A stretch of DNA of 64,000 nucleotides from Candidatus Omnitrophota bacterium (GCA_029570205.1 JAKQSI010000111.1:1-64000), one strand, 5' to 3'. Shown: positions 1 through 9,162, counted from the stretch's first letter. A program made the numbers and translations. The notes: a model not told the origin generated them from the sequence alone.

Positions 1-137
1 CACAGAGGCCTGTCCCACCGTTTATCTTCTTTCGACAGGCACAGAGGCCTGTCCTACCGTTTATCTTCTTTCGACAGGCACAGAGGCCTGTCCCACCGTT
101 TATCTTCTTTCGACAGGCACAGAGGCCTGTCCTACCA
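1..137. repeat. Tandem 39-bp palindromic repeat, three full copies plus a partial one
   Basis: Units start at 1, 40, 79 and 118 and differ almost only at one C/T position (TGTCCCACC or TGTCCTACC). Each junction forms a hairpin, GACAGGC, a 6-nt loop, GCCTGTC. The array probably extends left of the window. The same hairpin occurs once at 59272-59291 beside the same neighbouring repeat. No ORF or spacer structure is seen, so this is a REP-like noncoding repeat. Confidence 0.9.
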
Positions 138-168
138 GTAGGCCAGGCGTCCCTGCCTGGCAGCTACC
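135..168. repeat. Single copy of the 33-bp GCCAGGC/GCCTGGC palindromic repeat
   Basis: One copy of the unit that is tandemly repeated at 59295-59622. It contains the hairpin GCCAGGC, a 6-nt loop, GCCTGGC, and ends in CAGCTACC. It directly follows the GACAGGC-type hairpin, and the same order is found at the distant array. Confidence 0.85.
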
Positions 169-268
169 TTGCGAAGATTCCTCTGGACTTGTCATTGTCG
201 GACGCTGCGTCTAATCTTCTGAAATACAATATGGATGCAATTTACGGAAGATGAAATAAGAGGTTCTG

Positions 269-1492
269 ATGGTTGAAAAAAGCCTGGATTGTAAATTGGC
301 GGAGATCCATGCCAATCCCAATTCCAAGACATTCATTCTGGCGGATGCGAAGGATGCGGACATGGCGTTCGGGATTCGGTCCGGCGGTGTTTCACCGGAA
401 TCGTATCACGGCGAGCTGCGTTTTCGGAGTATAGCGGAATACCGGGAAATGATGCGTCAGGTGACTCGTCAGGCAGCCGTGGACATTATGCTGATGTCGG
501 CAAGCAGCAACGAGATCCTGACCATCCGGGAACGTCTGTTCGACAATTCCCCTGTGACCCCGGCGGTGCGCACAAACGACACGACAGACATTCATATTGC
601 CCGTCACGGCATTTATGTCAACGAGTTTTCACGCCCGTTTCGAACCACAACCATCGACCACGCGCAATGCGGGAAATACGAGTGCGCTCCCTCGGAACGT
701 GGAATGGGAGCGAACCTCGGCCTGTATTCGGTAACCTTCAATAATCATCATGAGCGGGATTTGGAAACTCTCAAGGCGTTCAAAGCATTTCGCCTCGAAG
801 CGGAAGAAAAGGGATTCCGGTATTTCCTGGAGATTTTCGATCCGAATGTGGATATCGGCCTGTCTCCCGACAAACTTGGAGAGTTTGTCAATGACATGAT
901 TACGAGAAGCCTGGCGGGGGTAACCGAAGCCGGACGTCCGCTGTTTCTCAAAATGGTGTATCACGGCCCGAAAGCGATGGAGGAATTGGTTCATTACGAT
1001 CCTCACCTGATTGTGGGGATTTTGGGCGGCTCGGCGGGAACGACTTATGATGCGTTTAAGTTGATTCACGAGGCCCGGAAGTACGGTGCGCGTGTCGCCC
1101 TGTTCGGCAGGAAAATCAATAATGCGGAGCATCAATTGGCTTTTGTGCGATTCTTGCGCCTGATTGTAGATGGGGCGATCTCACCTGAAGAGGCCGTGCC
1201 GGCCTACCACGCCGTCCTTCAGGGAATGGGAATCAAGCCCCGCCGGTCTTTGGAAGACGATTTGGCGCTGACGTCGGGCATCATGAGCTATGGCGGGTCC
1301 GGGACGGCTATTGTCGATATGAGTCGTCGAGCGGGATCGGTTGGAGAGAAAACGACCTCTGCAAGTCCAGCCACCTCGGACGGAACTCCCTCACGAGCGC
1401 TTTCACCAAGTGCGGAACCGGATTGGAGTCGGATGACCCCACAAGAGAAACTGGCATACAACCAGAGGGAACGGGACCGGATTTTCGGCTGA
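269..1492 (+). CDS. Class I aldolase-like TIM-barrel protein, function unknown
   Basis: This is a 407-residue soluble protein with no signal peptide. The region around residues 250-300 (GGSAGTTYDAF, then GARVALFGRKI) resembles the end of a beta/alpha barrel of the DeoC/FbaB/LacD class I aldolase type. I cannot assign a substrate or a Schiff-base lysine with confidence. After about residue 355 a Ser/Thr/Pro-rich tail, probably disordered, leads to a short charged end (TPQEKLAYNQRERDR) that looks conserved rather than random. The ATG start has an AAGAGG ribosome site 5 nt upstream. The gene converges with the next one, leaving 23 nt between stops. The barrel fold is an inference from pattern memory. 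Confidence 0.6.
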   Translation: MVEKSLDCKLAEIHANPNSKTFILADAKDADMAFGIRSGGVSPESYHGELRFRSIAEYREMMRQVTRQAAVDIMLMSASSNEILTIRERLFDNSPVTPAVRTNDTTDIHIARHGIYVNEFSRPFRTTTIDHAQCGKYECAPSERGMGANLGLYSVTFNNHHERDLETLKAFKAFRLEAEEKGFRYFLEIFDPNVDIGLSPDKLGEFVNDMITRSLAGVTEAGRPLFLKMVYHGPKAMEELVHYDPHLIVGILGGSAGTTYDAFKLIHEARKYGARVALFGRKINNAEHQLAFVRFLRLIVDGAISPEEAVPAYHAVLQGMGIKPRRSLEDDLALTSGIMSYGGSGTAIVDMSRRAGSVGEKTTSASPATSDGTPSRALSPSAEPDWSRMTPQEKLAYNQRERDRIFG

Positions 1493-1515
1493 CTTTTCAG
1501 AAGAGACGGACGCAA

Positions 1516-2325
1516 TTAGCCCGACTGGCGTTCCAGGGACTTACCGGAGCCACCGTCCGCCGTTCCGGTTCGGCGCGCGGTCTCTGGGGGCTGACCGGCA
1601 GCCGCGCCTCGTGCCCCGCAATTCTGGCAAACCCACGTATTGTCGATCCGTGTGAACATCCACAATCCCAGCATCACGGTTGGAATCCCGATCACAATTG
1701 AAAGAAAAAATCCCAGGCATCCCAGCAAAATGGTCAAAACCACTCCACAGGCTGTAATGCCGAGAGAAAGAAACGGGTTGAATCGCTGAATCCGCATTTC
1801 CACCACCAGCGCGCCACATTGCGCACAGGGGGGAAGTTCTTCCGAATCCCGCTTGTTCCGGGGTGTGGAAGGCGGGACTCCCTCCTGGCTCTCTCCCGCA
1901 GTGGCTTGATCGACATGCTCCAGTTCATCCGGATTTACCGGTTGGAAGCCGCCGCTGTTTTCCCCACCCCCCTCGATCAGGGCCGACAAATCCGAATTGC
2001 CGGATGTCCCGCTCTCGCCGGCCAAGTCATTCACATGCAATATTTTCTGAAAGGCTTCATCGTCCCGGATAGAATCGAATTCCGGGTCCTCCTTGGCCCA
2101 GTCAATACACTGCTGATCCAGTTTTGCCGCCCGGTCCAGGTATACAATGGCATCATCCCGCTGACCGAGCATGGCATAACAGCAGGCAAGATTGTACAGC
2201 GCTTCTGCATAAGAGGGGTCTTCGAGAACGGCTTCTTTAAACAGTTCGGCGGCCTTATCGGGCTTCTTCTTGTGAAACTGAATCAGCGCGCGATCGAAGA
2301 GTACTTTGGCTTGCAAAGATGGCAC
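1516..2325 (-). CDS. TPR protein with a zinc ribbon split by two membrane segments
   Basis: This 269-residue protein starts at GTG with a good GAGGTG site. The N-terminal third has two to three TPR-like helices (AEALYNLACCYAMLG is a typical TPR core). A low-complexity acidic linker follows. Then CAQCG is followed by about 40 hydrophobic residues that can form a membrane hairpin, and then CQNCG. The two CxxC pairs could meet as one zinc ribbon at the membrane face. This suggests a membrane-tethered scaffold or sensor, but no function can be assigned. It is divergent from the epimerase gene, with about 70 nt between starts. Confidence 0.65.
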   Translation of the reverse strand: MPSLQAKVLFDRALIQFHKKKPDKAAELFKEAVLEDPSYAEALYNLACCYAMLGQRDDAIVYLDRAAKLDQQCIDWAKEDPEFDSIRDDEAFQKILHVNDLAGESGTSGNSDLSALIEGGGENSGGFQPVNPDELEHVDQATAGESQEGVPPSTPRNKRDSEELPPCAQCGALVVEMRIQRFNPFLSLGITACGVVLTILLGCLGFFLSIVIGIPTVMLGLWMFTRIDNTWVCQNCGARGAAAGQPPETARRTGTADGGSGKSLERQSG

Positions 2326-2394
2326 GGCTGCACCTCGTACGTCCTCTCATTTCGCCCAAAACATATTATATTGCATTCAATGGATAAAAGATAA

Positions 2395-3441
2395 GTGATT
2401 ATGTGCGATTCAGAACCAATCCAAGCTGTCTTGCGCCGGCTCCACCCCAGGGTTCCTTTCGGTATCTCGCGGGGTGTCAAGACCTTTGTTGAGAATCTCT
2501 TTGTCTCTCTCTCCGATCATATCGGCGAGGCTGCGCCGGTGGCGTATCTCGGCCAAACCGGCGAAGTTCTCCTGAACCGATCGAGAGCAATTCGTGTACC
2601 AGATTTTTACGTTGAGCGCCCGCAAGAGGCTATTCAGGAAATCGGGGCGGTTTTAGCCGATTTTCCGTGCTTACTAGCGGCGATAGATATGGCCATTCAC
2701 AGCGCTTGGGCAGCCGGACAAGGACAGCCGTTGTACCGGCTCTGGGGAATTGAGGCAAAAAACGCCCCTGCAAGCTCATTTACCATCGGGCTGGATACGC
2801 CCGAACGAATGGTTGAACGATTGGAATCCAGCGGTGATTTTCCCATCGTCAAGATCAAATTGGGCGGTCAAAACGATGTGGCCAGACTGAAAGCCATTCG
2901 TCAGGCCACAACCAAAACTCTTCGAGTTGATGCCAATGAGGGATGGGATCGGCAGACCGCCCGATGGTGGATCGAACGCCTTCGGGACTGGAATGTGGAT
3001 TTGGTTGAGCAGCCGCTGCCGCGCGGAGACAGGGAAGGGTTGCTGGAACTGAATCGGATCAACCAGGGACGGATTCCGATCATTCTGGATGAGAGTGTGC
3101 GGACCAGCCGCAATATCCCGGGGATTCTCGGTACGTGCGACGGCATTAATATCAAGTTGGCGAAGTGTGGGGGGCTATTGGAAGCGCGAAAGATGATTTA
3201 TCTGGCTCGCGAGCACAACTTGCGGATTATGGTAGGATGTATGTTGGAGAGTTCGCTGGGGATAACGGCGGCGGCCCATCTTGCACCGTTCGCGGATTTT
3301 GTCGATCTGGACGGTGCGGCGCTTTTGGCAGACGATCCATTTGATGGTGTGTGGTTTGAGAAGGGACAGGTTCGATTCCCGGGTCGTCCGGGTTTGGGCG
3401 TGGTTTTCCGTGGAAACGTGCATGACATATTCGGGGTTTGA
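2395..3441 (+). CDS. Dipeptide epimerase (L-Ala-D/L-Glu epimerase type, enolase superfamily)
   Basis: The protein is likely to epimerise dipeptides such as L-Ala-D-Glu released from murein, which would allow cell-wall peptides to be recycled. The catalytic layout of the muconate-cycloisomerase branch is visible: the KIK pair (about K153 and K155), metal ligands in DANEGW (about D179), EQPL (about E205) and LDES (about D232), and the second base in NIKLAK (about K254). A late DLDG is typical of the dipeptide-epimerase clade. The length of 348 residues fits the family. The start is GTG at 2395 or ATG at 2401, neither with a strong ribosome site. The following ArsA-type gene lies 50 nt downstream. 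Exact substrate specificity is inferred. Confidence 0.85.
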   Translation: MIMCDSEPIQAVLRRLHPRVPFGISRGVKTFVENLFVSLSDHIGEAAPVAYLGQTGEVLLNRSRAIRVPDFYVERPQEAIQEIGAVLADFPCLLAAIDMAIHSAWAAGQGQPLYRLWGIEAKNAPASSFTIGLDTPERMVERLESSGDFPIVKIKLGGQNDVARLKAIRQATTKTLRVDANEGWDRQTARWWIERLRDWNVDLVEQPLPRGDREGLLELNRINQGRIPIILDESVRTSRNIPGILGTCDGINIKLAKCGGLLEARKMIYLAREHNLRIMVGCMLESSLGITAAAHLAPFADFVDLDGAALLADDPFDGVWFEKGQVRFPGRPGLGVVFRGNVHDIFGV

Positions 3442-3491
3442 GCCGTTGCAGTAACAGTAAAACAAAGATTTTCATATTGGGAGATGGAATC

Positions 3492-4700
3492 ATGCGGATT
3501 CTTTTCTATACCGGGAAAGGCGGTGTCGGGAAAACCAGTATCGCCGCAGCCACGGGTTTGCAGTGCGCATCGAAAGGATACAATACGCTGGTGATGTCGC
3601 TCGACCCAGCGCATTCGCTTGCGGATGCCTTCGATCTGGAGCGTTCTCTTTACGATACCGCGAAGGGGGACCCGGTTGCAGTAGCCGATAACCTCTGGAT
3701 TCAGGAAATCAACATTCAACAGGAATTATCGAAAAACTGGCAGGAGGTCCATGCTTATATCTCCGGCCTGCTGAATGTGTCGGGCCTTGAGGATGTGGTT
3801 GCGGAGGAAGTTGCCATTTTCCCCGGTATGGAGGAGATATCCTGTCTGCTCCATATCAACCGTTATCTCAAACAAAAGCAGTTTGATGTGATGATTCTGG
3901 ATTGCGCGCCGACCGGCGAGTCGGTGCGATTTGTCAGTATGCCCACCACGCTCGAATGGTATATGAAGAAGATTTTCCGGTTACAGCGAAACCTCATCCG
4001 AACCGTGCGTCCCATCCTGAGGGGAGTTTCTTCCGTACCGCTGCCGGAAGATCGCTATTTCCAGAACCTGGAGAGTCTCTTTCAGAAGATGGAAGGAATC
4101 GATCGGGTTTTGTGTAATCCGGAAGTAACCAGTGTTCGCCTGGTTACCAATCCGGAAAAAATGGTTATCAAAGAGACTCAGCGGGCGTTTATGTATTTTG
4201 CGTTGTACGGACTCTGTGTGGACCTGGTGATTGTCAACCGTATCCTGCCCGAGGATGCCGATCTGTCGTATTTTCGTAAATGGCGCGAGAAACAGCAGAA
4301 ATATGTGGAGGAAATCCGGGAACTGTTTACTCCGGTGCCGGCCCTGGAAGTCCCGGCGTTTGAGTCCGAAATCCTGGGTAAAGAAGGATTGGACAGGTTG
4401 GCAAAGCGGCTGTATGATAATAATGATCCGACAAACCGTTTCGTCCGGGAACGGCCGATCCGGTTTTCAAAAAAGGATGGACGGGGGACCGTAATTATCC
4501 GTTTGCCTTTCGCTCTGAAAGGAGAGGTGGACATGGTAACCACGGGGGACGATTTGGTCGTTCAGGTGGGAAATTTCCGAAAACACGTTACCCTTCCCAG
4601 GACGTTCGTCGGATTGACCCCCGAACGAGCAGTCCTGAGGGAGGGGGAACTCAAAGTCGAGATGGGAGGTGTCGGCGATGAACGCGACAAACGAGGATGA
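3492..4700 (+). CDS. ArsA/Get3-type ATPase with C-terminal HSP20-like domain
   Basis: This is a 402-residue P-loop ATPase of the anion-transporting ArsA/Get3 group. The deviant Walker A GKGGVGKT lies at residues 8-15, DPAHSLADAF is the switch-like segment, and DCAPTGE is the A-loop/switch II region. The last 80 residues (RGTVIIRLPF to LKVEM) match the alpha-crystallin-like beta domain often fused to bacterial ArsA homologues. No paired CxxC arsenite site is obvious, so arsenic transport is not supported; a role in membrane-protein targeting or as a chaperone is more likely but inferred. The ORF track starts at TTG 3438, but ATG 3492 with GGAGATGG upstream leads straight into the P-loop and is preferred. 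Confidence 0.85.
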   Translation: MRILFYTGKGGVGKTSIAAATGLQCASKGYNTLVMSLDPAHSLADAFDLERSLYDTAKGDPVAVADNLWIQEINIQQELSKNWQEVHAYISGLLNVSGLEDVVAEEVAIFPGMEEISCLLHINRYLKQKQFDVMILDCAPTGESVRFVSMPTTLEWYMKKIFRLQRNLIRTVRPILRGVSSVPLPEDRYFQNLESLFQKMEGIDRVLCNPEVTSVRLVTNPEKMVIKETQRAFMYFALYGLCVDLVIVNRILPEDADLSYFRKWREKQQKYVEEIRELFTPVPALEVPAFESEILGKEGLDRLAKRLYDNNDPTNRFVRERPIRFSKKDGRGTVIIRLPFALKGEVDMVTTGDDLVVQVGNFRKHVTLPRTFVGLTPERAVLREGELKVEMGGVGDERDKRG

Positions 4701-4917
4701 ATCCCGTTCTGCAGAAGGCTGCCGCTCGCTATCCTGCCCTATCGGTGCGCTGTTCGATCTGATATTTGATCTTCCGGGGGAATCCATCGATCAGTTTCGG
4801 CAGTCGAAGATCTCCTTTCTGCGCGGCCTGCGGGGGATGATCGACCACCGGATCGAGTCTCTCGAAAGCGCCCGTGAACGCAAAGGAAAGCGTGCCCGCA
4901 AAGTAAAAGTCGAGTAG
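4678..4917 (+). CDS. Small hypothetical protein coupled to the ArsA-type ATPase
   Basis: This small acidic-to-basic protein of 79 residues overlaps the end of the ArsA-type gene by 23 nt, which suggests translational coupling. The ORF track starts at GTG 4669, but ATG 4678 is preferred. The middle (IGALFDLIFDLPGESIDQF) is amphipathic, and the C-terminus is a charged helix ending in a Lys/Arg cluster. I do not recognise a named family. Its position suggests a partner of the ATPase. Confidence 0.6.
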   Translation: MNATNEDESRSAEGCRSLSCPIGALFDLIFDLPGESIDQFRQSKISFLRGLRGMIDHRIESLESARERKGKRARKVKVE

Positions 4918-4967
4918 GATTTCCGGCCCGAACCGCCCGGAAAATCCCGATTCAACAGGAGGAATCG

Positions 4968-6014
4968 ATGCGTCCGTTTCGATTGGCCCCATGGGTTCTC
5001 TGTGTAGCTTTATTTCCGGTTTCGGTATCGTCACAGGTACTCGAAACGATTGAAGCGAAAGTCAACGGGGAGGTTATTTTTGCTACTGAACTGGATGATG
5101 CCATGCGGGCAATGTGGTTCTATGGGACAAACCGATCCCTGGAATCCATGACCGATGAGGAATATCGGGCATTGCGAGTGCGTGCCTTGAAAGAACGGAT
5201 CAAGGATCTCCTCCTGACCCAGGAATGTCGAAAAATCCTCAAGGAACACGGAGTGGACAGTCGTGTTTCGGAGCGTGAAATCAATTACCTTGCCGATCAG
5301 GAAGTGGAGCGATTTCGCGCCGCTTTCTCTTCGGAAGAGGAAATGCGCGAGAAGATGGAAAAGAGCGGCATCACGGAGGAAAGCCTGAAAGCGCACTGTC
5401 TGTATCTGGCCCGTCGGAAATACTGGCTTCGGGAAATTGCGCCACGGGTTGTTCGGGAAAGAGTTCCTCAGGTTACGGAAAAAGACGTTGAGGCATTCAA
5501 GGCGGAACATCCCGGCCAATGGAAGGAACTCGAGAGTATTCAACTGAGTCATATCCTTCTGAAGGTCCCGGAAAACGCCTCTCCGGAGGAGGAAGCAAAG
5601 ATCAAAGAGAAAGCCGACTTGATCGCATTGCGGGCAAAGGCCGGTGAAGATTTTGCGGCGCTCGCCCGCGAATGCTCGGAACAGGAAGAAACCCGGAAAA
5701 ATGGGGGACGTCTGGGCAGGTTGCGCCGCAGCGAGATTTTCCCCGAATTCGAGGTCTTGTTCGATCTATCGGTCGGGAAACCCAGCGATCCGATCCGTAC
5801 GAATTTGGGATACCACATCGTCCTGGTCCATGATCGGGTTACCATCGCCAATGTGCTGTATCGTGAGAACTTCAATCGAGAGTTCAACCGGTGGATTGAT
5901 GAAATCATCGAACGACCGGAAACGCAGATTTACGCTAAAGGGGAACTGGTGAAAGAAAGCATCACGGAGGCCGGCTCCGAACAAATCGATCTGCCCGATA
6001 CTGCTACCCCGTAG
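4968..6014 (+). CDS. Exported parvulin-type peptidyl-prolyl isomerase (SurA/PrsA-like)
   Basis: This 348-residue protein has an N-terminal signal peptide ending near VSSQ. A helical SurA-N-like chaperone segment follows (about residues 25-170). A rotamase domain spans about residues 185-285, with the family hallmarks LSHILL, GEDFAALARECSE, GGRLGRLRR, EFEVLFDLSVGKPSDPI and GYHIVLV. It should assist folding of exported or outer-membrane proteins in the periplasm. The gene has a GGAGG site before ATG 4968. It ends 54 nt from the stop of flgK, which converges on it. Confidence 0.9.
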   Translation: MRPFRLAPWVLCVALFPVSVSSQVLETIEAKVNGEVIFATELDDAMRAMWFYGTNRSLESMTDEEYRALRVRALKERIKDLLLTQECRKILKEHGVDSRVSEREINYLADQEVERFRAAFSSEEEMREKMEKSGITEESLKAHCLYLARRKYWLREIAPRVVRERVPQVTEKDVEAFKAEHPGQWKELESIQLSHILLKVPENASPEEEAKIKEKADLIALRAKAGEDFAALARECSEQEETRKNGGRLGRLRRSEIFPEFEVLFDLSVGKPSDPIRTNLGYHIVLVHDRVTIANVLYRENFNREFNRWIDEIIERPETQIYAKGELVKESITEAGSEQIDLPDTATP

Positions 6015-6068
6015 CGGATCCGGTTCGGGCTGCTCCACAGGAACAGGATGCTTTCGCGGATCGGATGA

Positions 6069-9000
6069 TCAGGCCCCCATGTTGATGACGAGACTGATCA
6101 ACTCATCGACGGTTGTGATGAGACGCGCGGAGGCCTGATACCCCTGCTGGAAGCGGATCAGATTGATGGATTCCTCATCGATGGATACGCCGGAAGTCTG
6201 CTCCTTGATTGATTCAAACTCACTGAGCAACCTTCTGTTGACCTCGCTGAACTGGCTGATTTTTGCACCTTCCAGTCCAAGGCGGGAAATCGTGGACCGG
6301 TAGTAGTCACCATGACTCCCCCCTTGCAGAACATCGGAATCGCTCAGTTCTGCAATTGCAAGCGCGGCCTGATTGTCGCCGGTCGCCCCGGATTTTGAGG
6401 TGGCCAGAAGCTGCGCATCGTAAAGAACCCTGTCATTGATCCGAATGCCGGCTGCATCCGAGCCCAGAAAAAAAGTGTTCAATCCGGCGGAGGCCAGGAA
6501 GTGACTGCTATCCTCCAGAAAAGAAATCTCATCCGTTCCGGTAGCAGATAGGACCAACTGATTGTCCTGGTTAATGGAGGCAGAGACAGTCGGTCCGATA
6601 TTGTCGCCGATTTGGGTGACTTGGCTTGCCGCCAGGATGCCATTGTCCCCGGTCGCGTCCAGGACCGGTCCATCCGCAAAACCCAGAGCCGCCAGCAACA
6701 GCGTGTCATCGCTTCGGAATGTGAATTGATGCCCCCGCGTGCCTTCCACTTTCAGGCAATACTGTGTGGGATCGGACGGATTGGGGGCAAGAGACGCGAG
6801 GATTGGAGCGCCAACCTCATTGGCGGCATCGTTGATCGCCTGAACAATGTCCGAAAGGGACATTGCACCTGTGACCGGATCCGCTTCGACATCGACGTTG
6901 AAAATATCGGTCACTTTGCCTCTGGAATCGGCAACAACGACCTCGAAGGTCCCGGACTGAAACGGCAAACTCCCCAATTGCCCGTGCCCGTCAATTTTAC
7001 TGAGACCGAGCGCATCGATTAACCCGGTATTGTCGTTTCGGAAGAAGAAGCGAGAGTCGTTCGTTGCCGTGATCTGCATTTCGCCGTTGGCGGTAACGGT
7101 GACATCGAGGTCCGCCATTGCGTTGATCTGTGCGGCAACACCGTTGATCGTCTCGATTCCCCCGTCGGAAATGGCAATGGTACGGGTTTCCCGGATGTTT
7201 CCCCGCGCATCCACCACAACCACATCAAAGGATCCTTCCCCGATCACGGAAGGAGAATTGCCGGGGAAAACGGCGCTGAAATTCGGGTTCCCGGCGGTGA
7301 TGAAGTCGGTGTTCTGCTGCCCTGCCGCAAATAGACCCTTTGTGCTGGTGGAAACGCCTCCCACCAGGTCAACGGTCGGATCGGTGACAGGGATCATCAT
7401 GGCGCGCATGATCCCGGATGTATCTCCCTGAATGGACAGCGTTTCCCCGGATTTTGTCGTCTGGAGTCGAAAGAGAACACGATTGGGGTCTTTCGGATCG
7501 GGAACAAACGCCACCGCGACTTTTCCTCCGGTTTCGGTGGCGATTCGTCCTGCAATGTCGGACATCGTATCGGTCGAGTTGATGGTAATAACATAGGGAT
7601 CGACAACATTGGGAGTTGTGCTGTCGGCATCGATGTCGTTTCCGGTAGCATCTTTCAGGTGAATCTCCAATTGAAAGGGACCGGCATCGAATCCGACCGG
7701 CGCATCCGGAAACAGAGCAGAGAGAGCCAAAGGCGGCCCGCCGGGCAGCACATCATCCGGGTCGAAATTCAAGACCGATTTTACATCGGCGACATATACA
7801 GGGTCAAACGTGTATACAGAATAGGCTGTGGAAACAACCCCGTCCGCGCGGTCAATGCGTTGCACGATGTCGTACAGGCTGTCATCCGTGGAGACATTCA
7901 CATTGAATGTTCCACGGGTTTCGTTGTTTTGGGTGGCCACGCGGATGGTAAACGCACCGTCTTGGATTTCAAACGGATAATCGGTGATCGGCGCACTGGG
8001 GGAAAGCGCGGGATAATTAAAAAGTTGGTCCAGCGTTTTGGGAGAGGTCGGCGAAGTCGATCCGGATGGAAAGGCGAATTCGCTTGTAAGTTCCTGGTAT
8101 CCGGCGGTTCCGGTGGCCGCGCTGTGAATACGGTTGACTTCCTGAATCAGGCTTCGGGCGAGCGTATCCATGTCCGCAAGGAGCTGCGGAAGGATACGGT
8201 CCCGCGCGTCCACTATTCCCCCCAACTGCCCGTCTTTCAAGTATTTATCCAGCGACTGGAGACCCTGGCGTTCAAAGAATATGTTGTCGGTTTCAACGGG
8301 ACCCCCGCCGCCGGTGCGGGTGACCAACTGGTTAGTTTGCACGCCATCAACAAGTCGCACACCCTGAAGGGTCACGGCGACCTGTCCTTCCCCAATATCC
8401 GTGACCTGGATGGGAACGATCTCTGCAAGACGGTCGAGCCGGCGGTCGCGTTCGTCCCTCAGGTCATTTGCCGAGAACGACTCGCCGACTTCGGCCACGG
8501 AAATCCGGCCGTTGAGATTGGCGATATTGACGGCAAGTTGGTTGATTTCATCGACCAGGTCATGGACCTGATTGTTGAGATCGGTTCGGGCTTGATTCAA
8601 CTGTTTGGCAATCAGATTCAGCGTATCGGTAAGAGTGGCTCCGCTTTCAAGGACAGCGCTGCGGACTTCCGAGGCCTCGGGGGAGTTGGCGAGATCCTGC
8701 CAGGAAGAATAAAACCGAGAAATCAGGTTGTTCAATCCGCCGGAACTTGACTCTTCAAGAGAATCGGAAATCGGATCGAGGGTATCGTTCAGAATAGATT
8801 CAATTCTGAGGAAGATACTCTCCTGTTCCTCGTAAAAAGCCGCTCCACTTTTCGCGCTTCGGACCTGGCCATCCAGGAAAGCATCCCGTATCCGTTCCAC
8901 AGTAACCACGTCCACACCGGACCCGAAAATCCCGTCCGCGGTGCTGATCGGCGCAGAGGAAGTCTGCACTGTTCGTTGGCGTGTATAGCCCTCAGTGGAG

Positions 9001-9095
9001 GCATTGGATATGTTGTTCGCGGTAACATTGATGGCTGCTTGTGAGGCAAACAACCCGCGCGCGCCTATATTGAGGATACCGAATAGGGTTACCAT
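6069..9095 (-). CDS. flgK: Flagellar hook-associated protein 1 (FlgK), unusually long
   Basis: FlgK links the flagellar hook to the filament. The N-terminus (LFGILNIGARGLFASQ, then NNISNASTEGYTRQ) and the C-terminus (NLIRFQQGYQASARLI) are the paired D0/D1 helices of FlgK. The protein is 1008 residues, against about 450-650 in most bacteria. The extra length, roughly residues 330-900, is made of repeated beta-rich modules with recurring phrases such as FEVVVADSRG, SFDVVVVDARG, SDIVQAIND and ALGFADG/ALGLSKIDG. The ORF-track start at 9209 is too early: ATG 9095 with AGGAAGG upstream gives the canonical FlgK N-terminus. No other flagellar gene is present nearby. Confidence 0.92.
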   Translation of the reverse strand: MVTLFGILNIGARGLFASQAAINVTANNISNASTEGYTRQRTVQTSSAPISTADGIFGSGVDVVTVERIRDAFLDGQVRSAKSGAAFYEEQESIFLRIESILNDTLDPISDSLEESSSGGLNNLISRFYSSWQDLANSPEASEVRSAVLESGATLTDTLNLIAKQLNQARTDLNNQVHDLVDEINQLAVNIANLNGRISVAEVGESFSANDLRDERDRRLDRLAEIVPIQVTDIGEGQVAVTLQGVRLVDGVQTNQLVTRTGGGGPVETDNIFFERQGLQSLDKYLKDGQLGGIVDARDRILPQLLADMDTLARSLIQEVNRIHSAATGTAGYQELTSEFAFPSGSTSPTSPKTLDQLFNYPALSPSAPITDYPFEIQDGAFTIRVATQNNETRGTFNVNVSTDDSLYDIVQRIDRADGVVSTAYSVYTFDPVYVADVKSVLNFDPDDVLPGGPPLALSALFPDAPVGFDAGPFQLEIHLKDATGNDIDADSTTPNVVDPYVITINSTDTMSDIAGRIATETGGKVAVAFVPDPKDPNRVLFRLQTTKSGETLSIQGDTSGIMRAMMIPVTDPTVDLVGGVSTSTKGLFAAGQQNTDFITAGNPNFSAVFPGNSPSVIGEGSFDVVVVDARGNIRETRTIAISDGGIETINGVAAQINAMADLDVTVTANGEMQITATNDSRFFFRNDNTGLIDALGLSKIDGHGQLGSLPFQSGTFEVVVADSRGKVTDIFNVDVEADPVTGAMSLSDIVQAINDAANEVGAPILASLAPNPSDPTQYCLKVEGTRGHQFTFRSDDTLLLAALGFADGPVLDATGDNGILAASQVTQIGDNIGPTVSASINQDNQLVLSATGTDEISFLEDSSHFLASAGLNTFFLGSDAAGIRINDRVLYDAQLLATSKSGATGDNQAALAIAELSDSDVLQGGSHGDYYRSTISRLGLEGAKISQFSEVNRRLLSEFESIKEQTSGVSIDEESINLIRFQQGYQASARLITTVDELISLVINMGA

Positions 9096-9145
9096 GATTT
9101 TTTTGCCTTCCTCAAATCTTGAAAACCCCTGAATGCAAGAAATCC

Positions 9146-9162
9146 CCGGCAAATGTTGCCGG
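9146..9162. repeat. Perfect 7-bp inverted repeat in the flgK leader
   Basis: CCGGCAA, a 3-nt loop, TTGCCGG, located about 50 nt upstream of the flgK start. It could be a regulatory hairpin in the 5' leader or an operator. No function is shown by the sequence. Confidence 0.5.

Noticed and set aside
4669-4700. Frameshift or gene fusion between the ArsA-type gene and the next ORF
   Set aside because: The overlap is short and the second ORF has its own ATG, so ordinary translational coupling is more likely.
7659-8750. 363-residue plus-strand ORF
   Set aside because: It lies fully antisense to flgK, whose reading frame has strong family motifs; shadow ORF.
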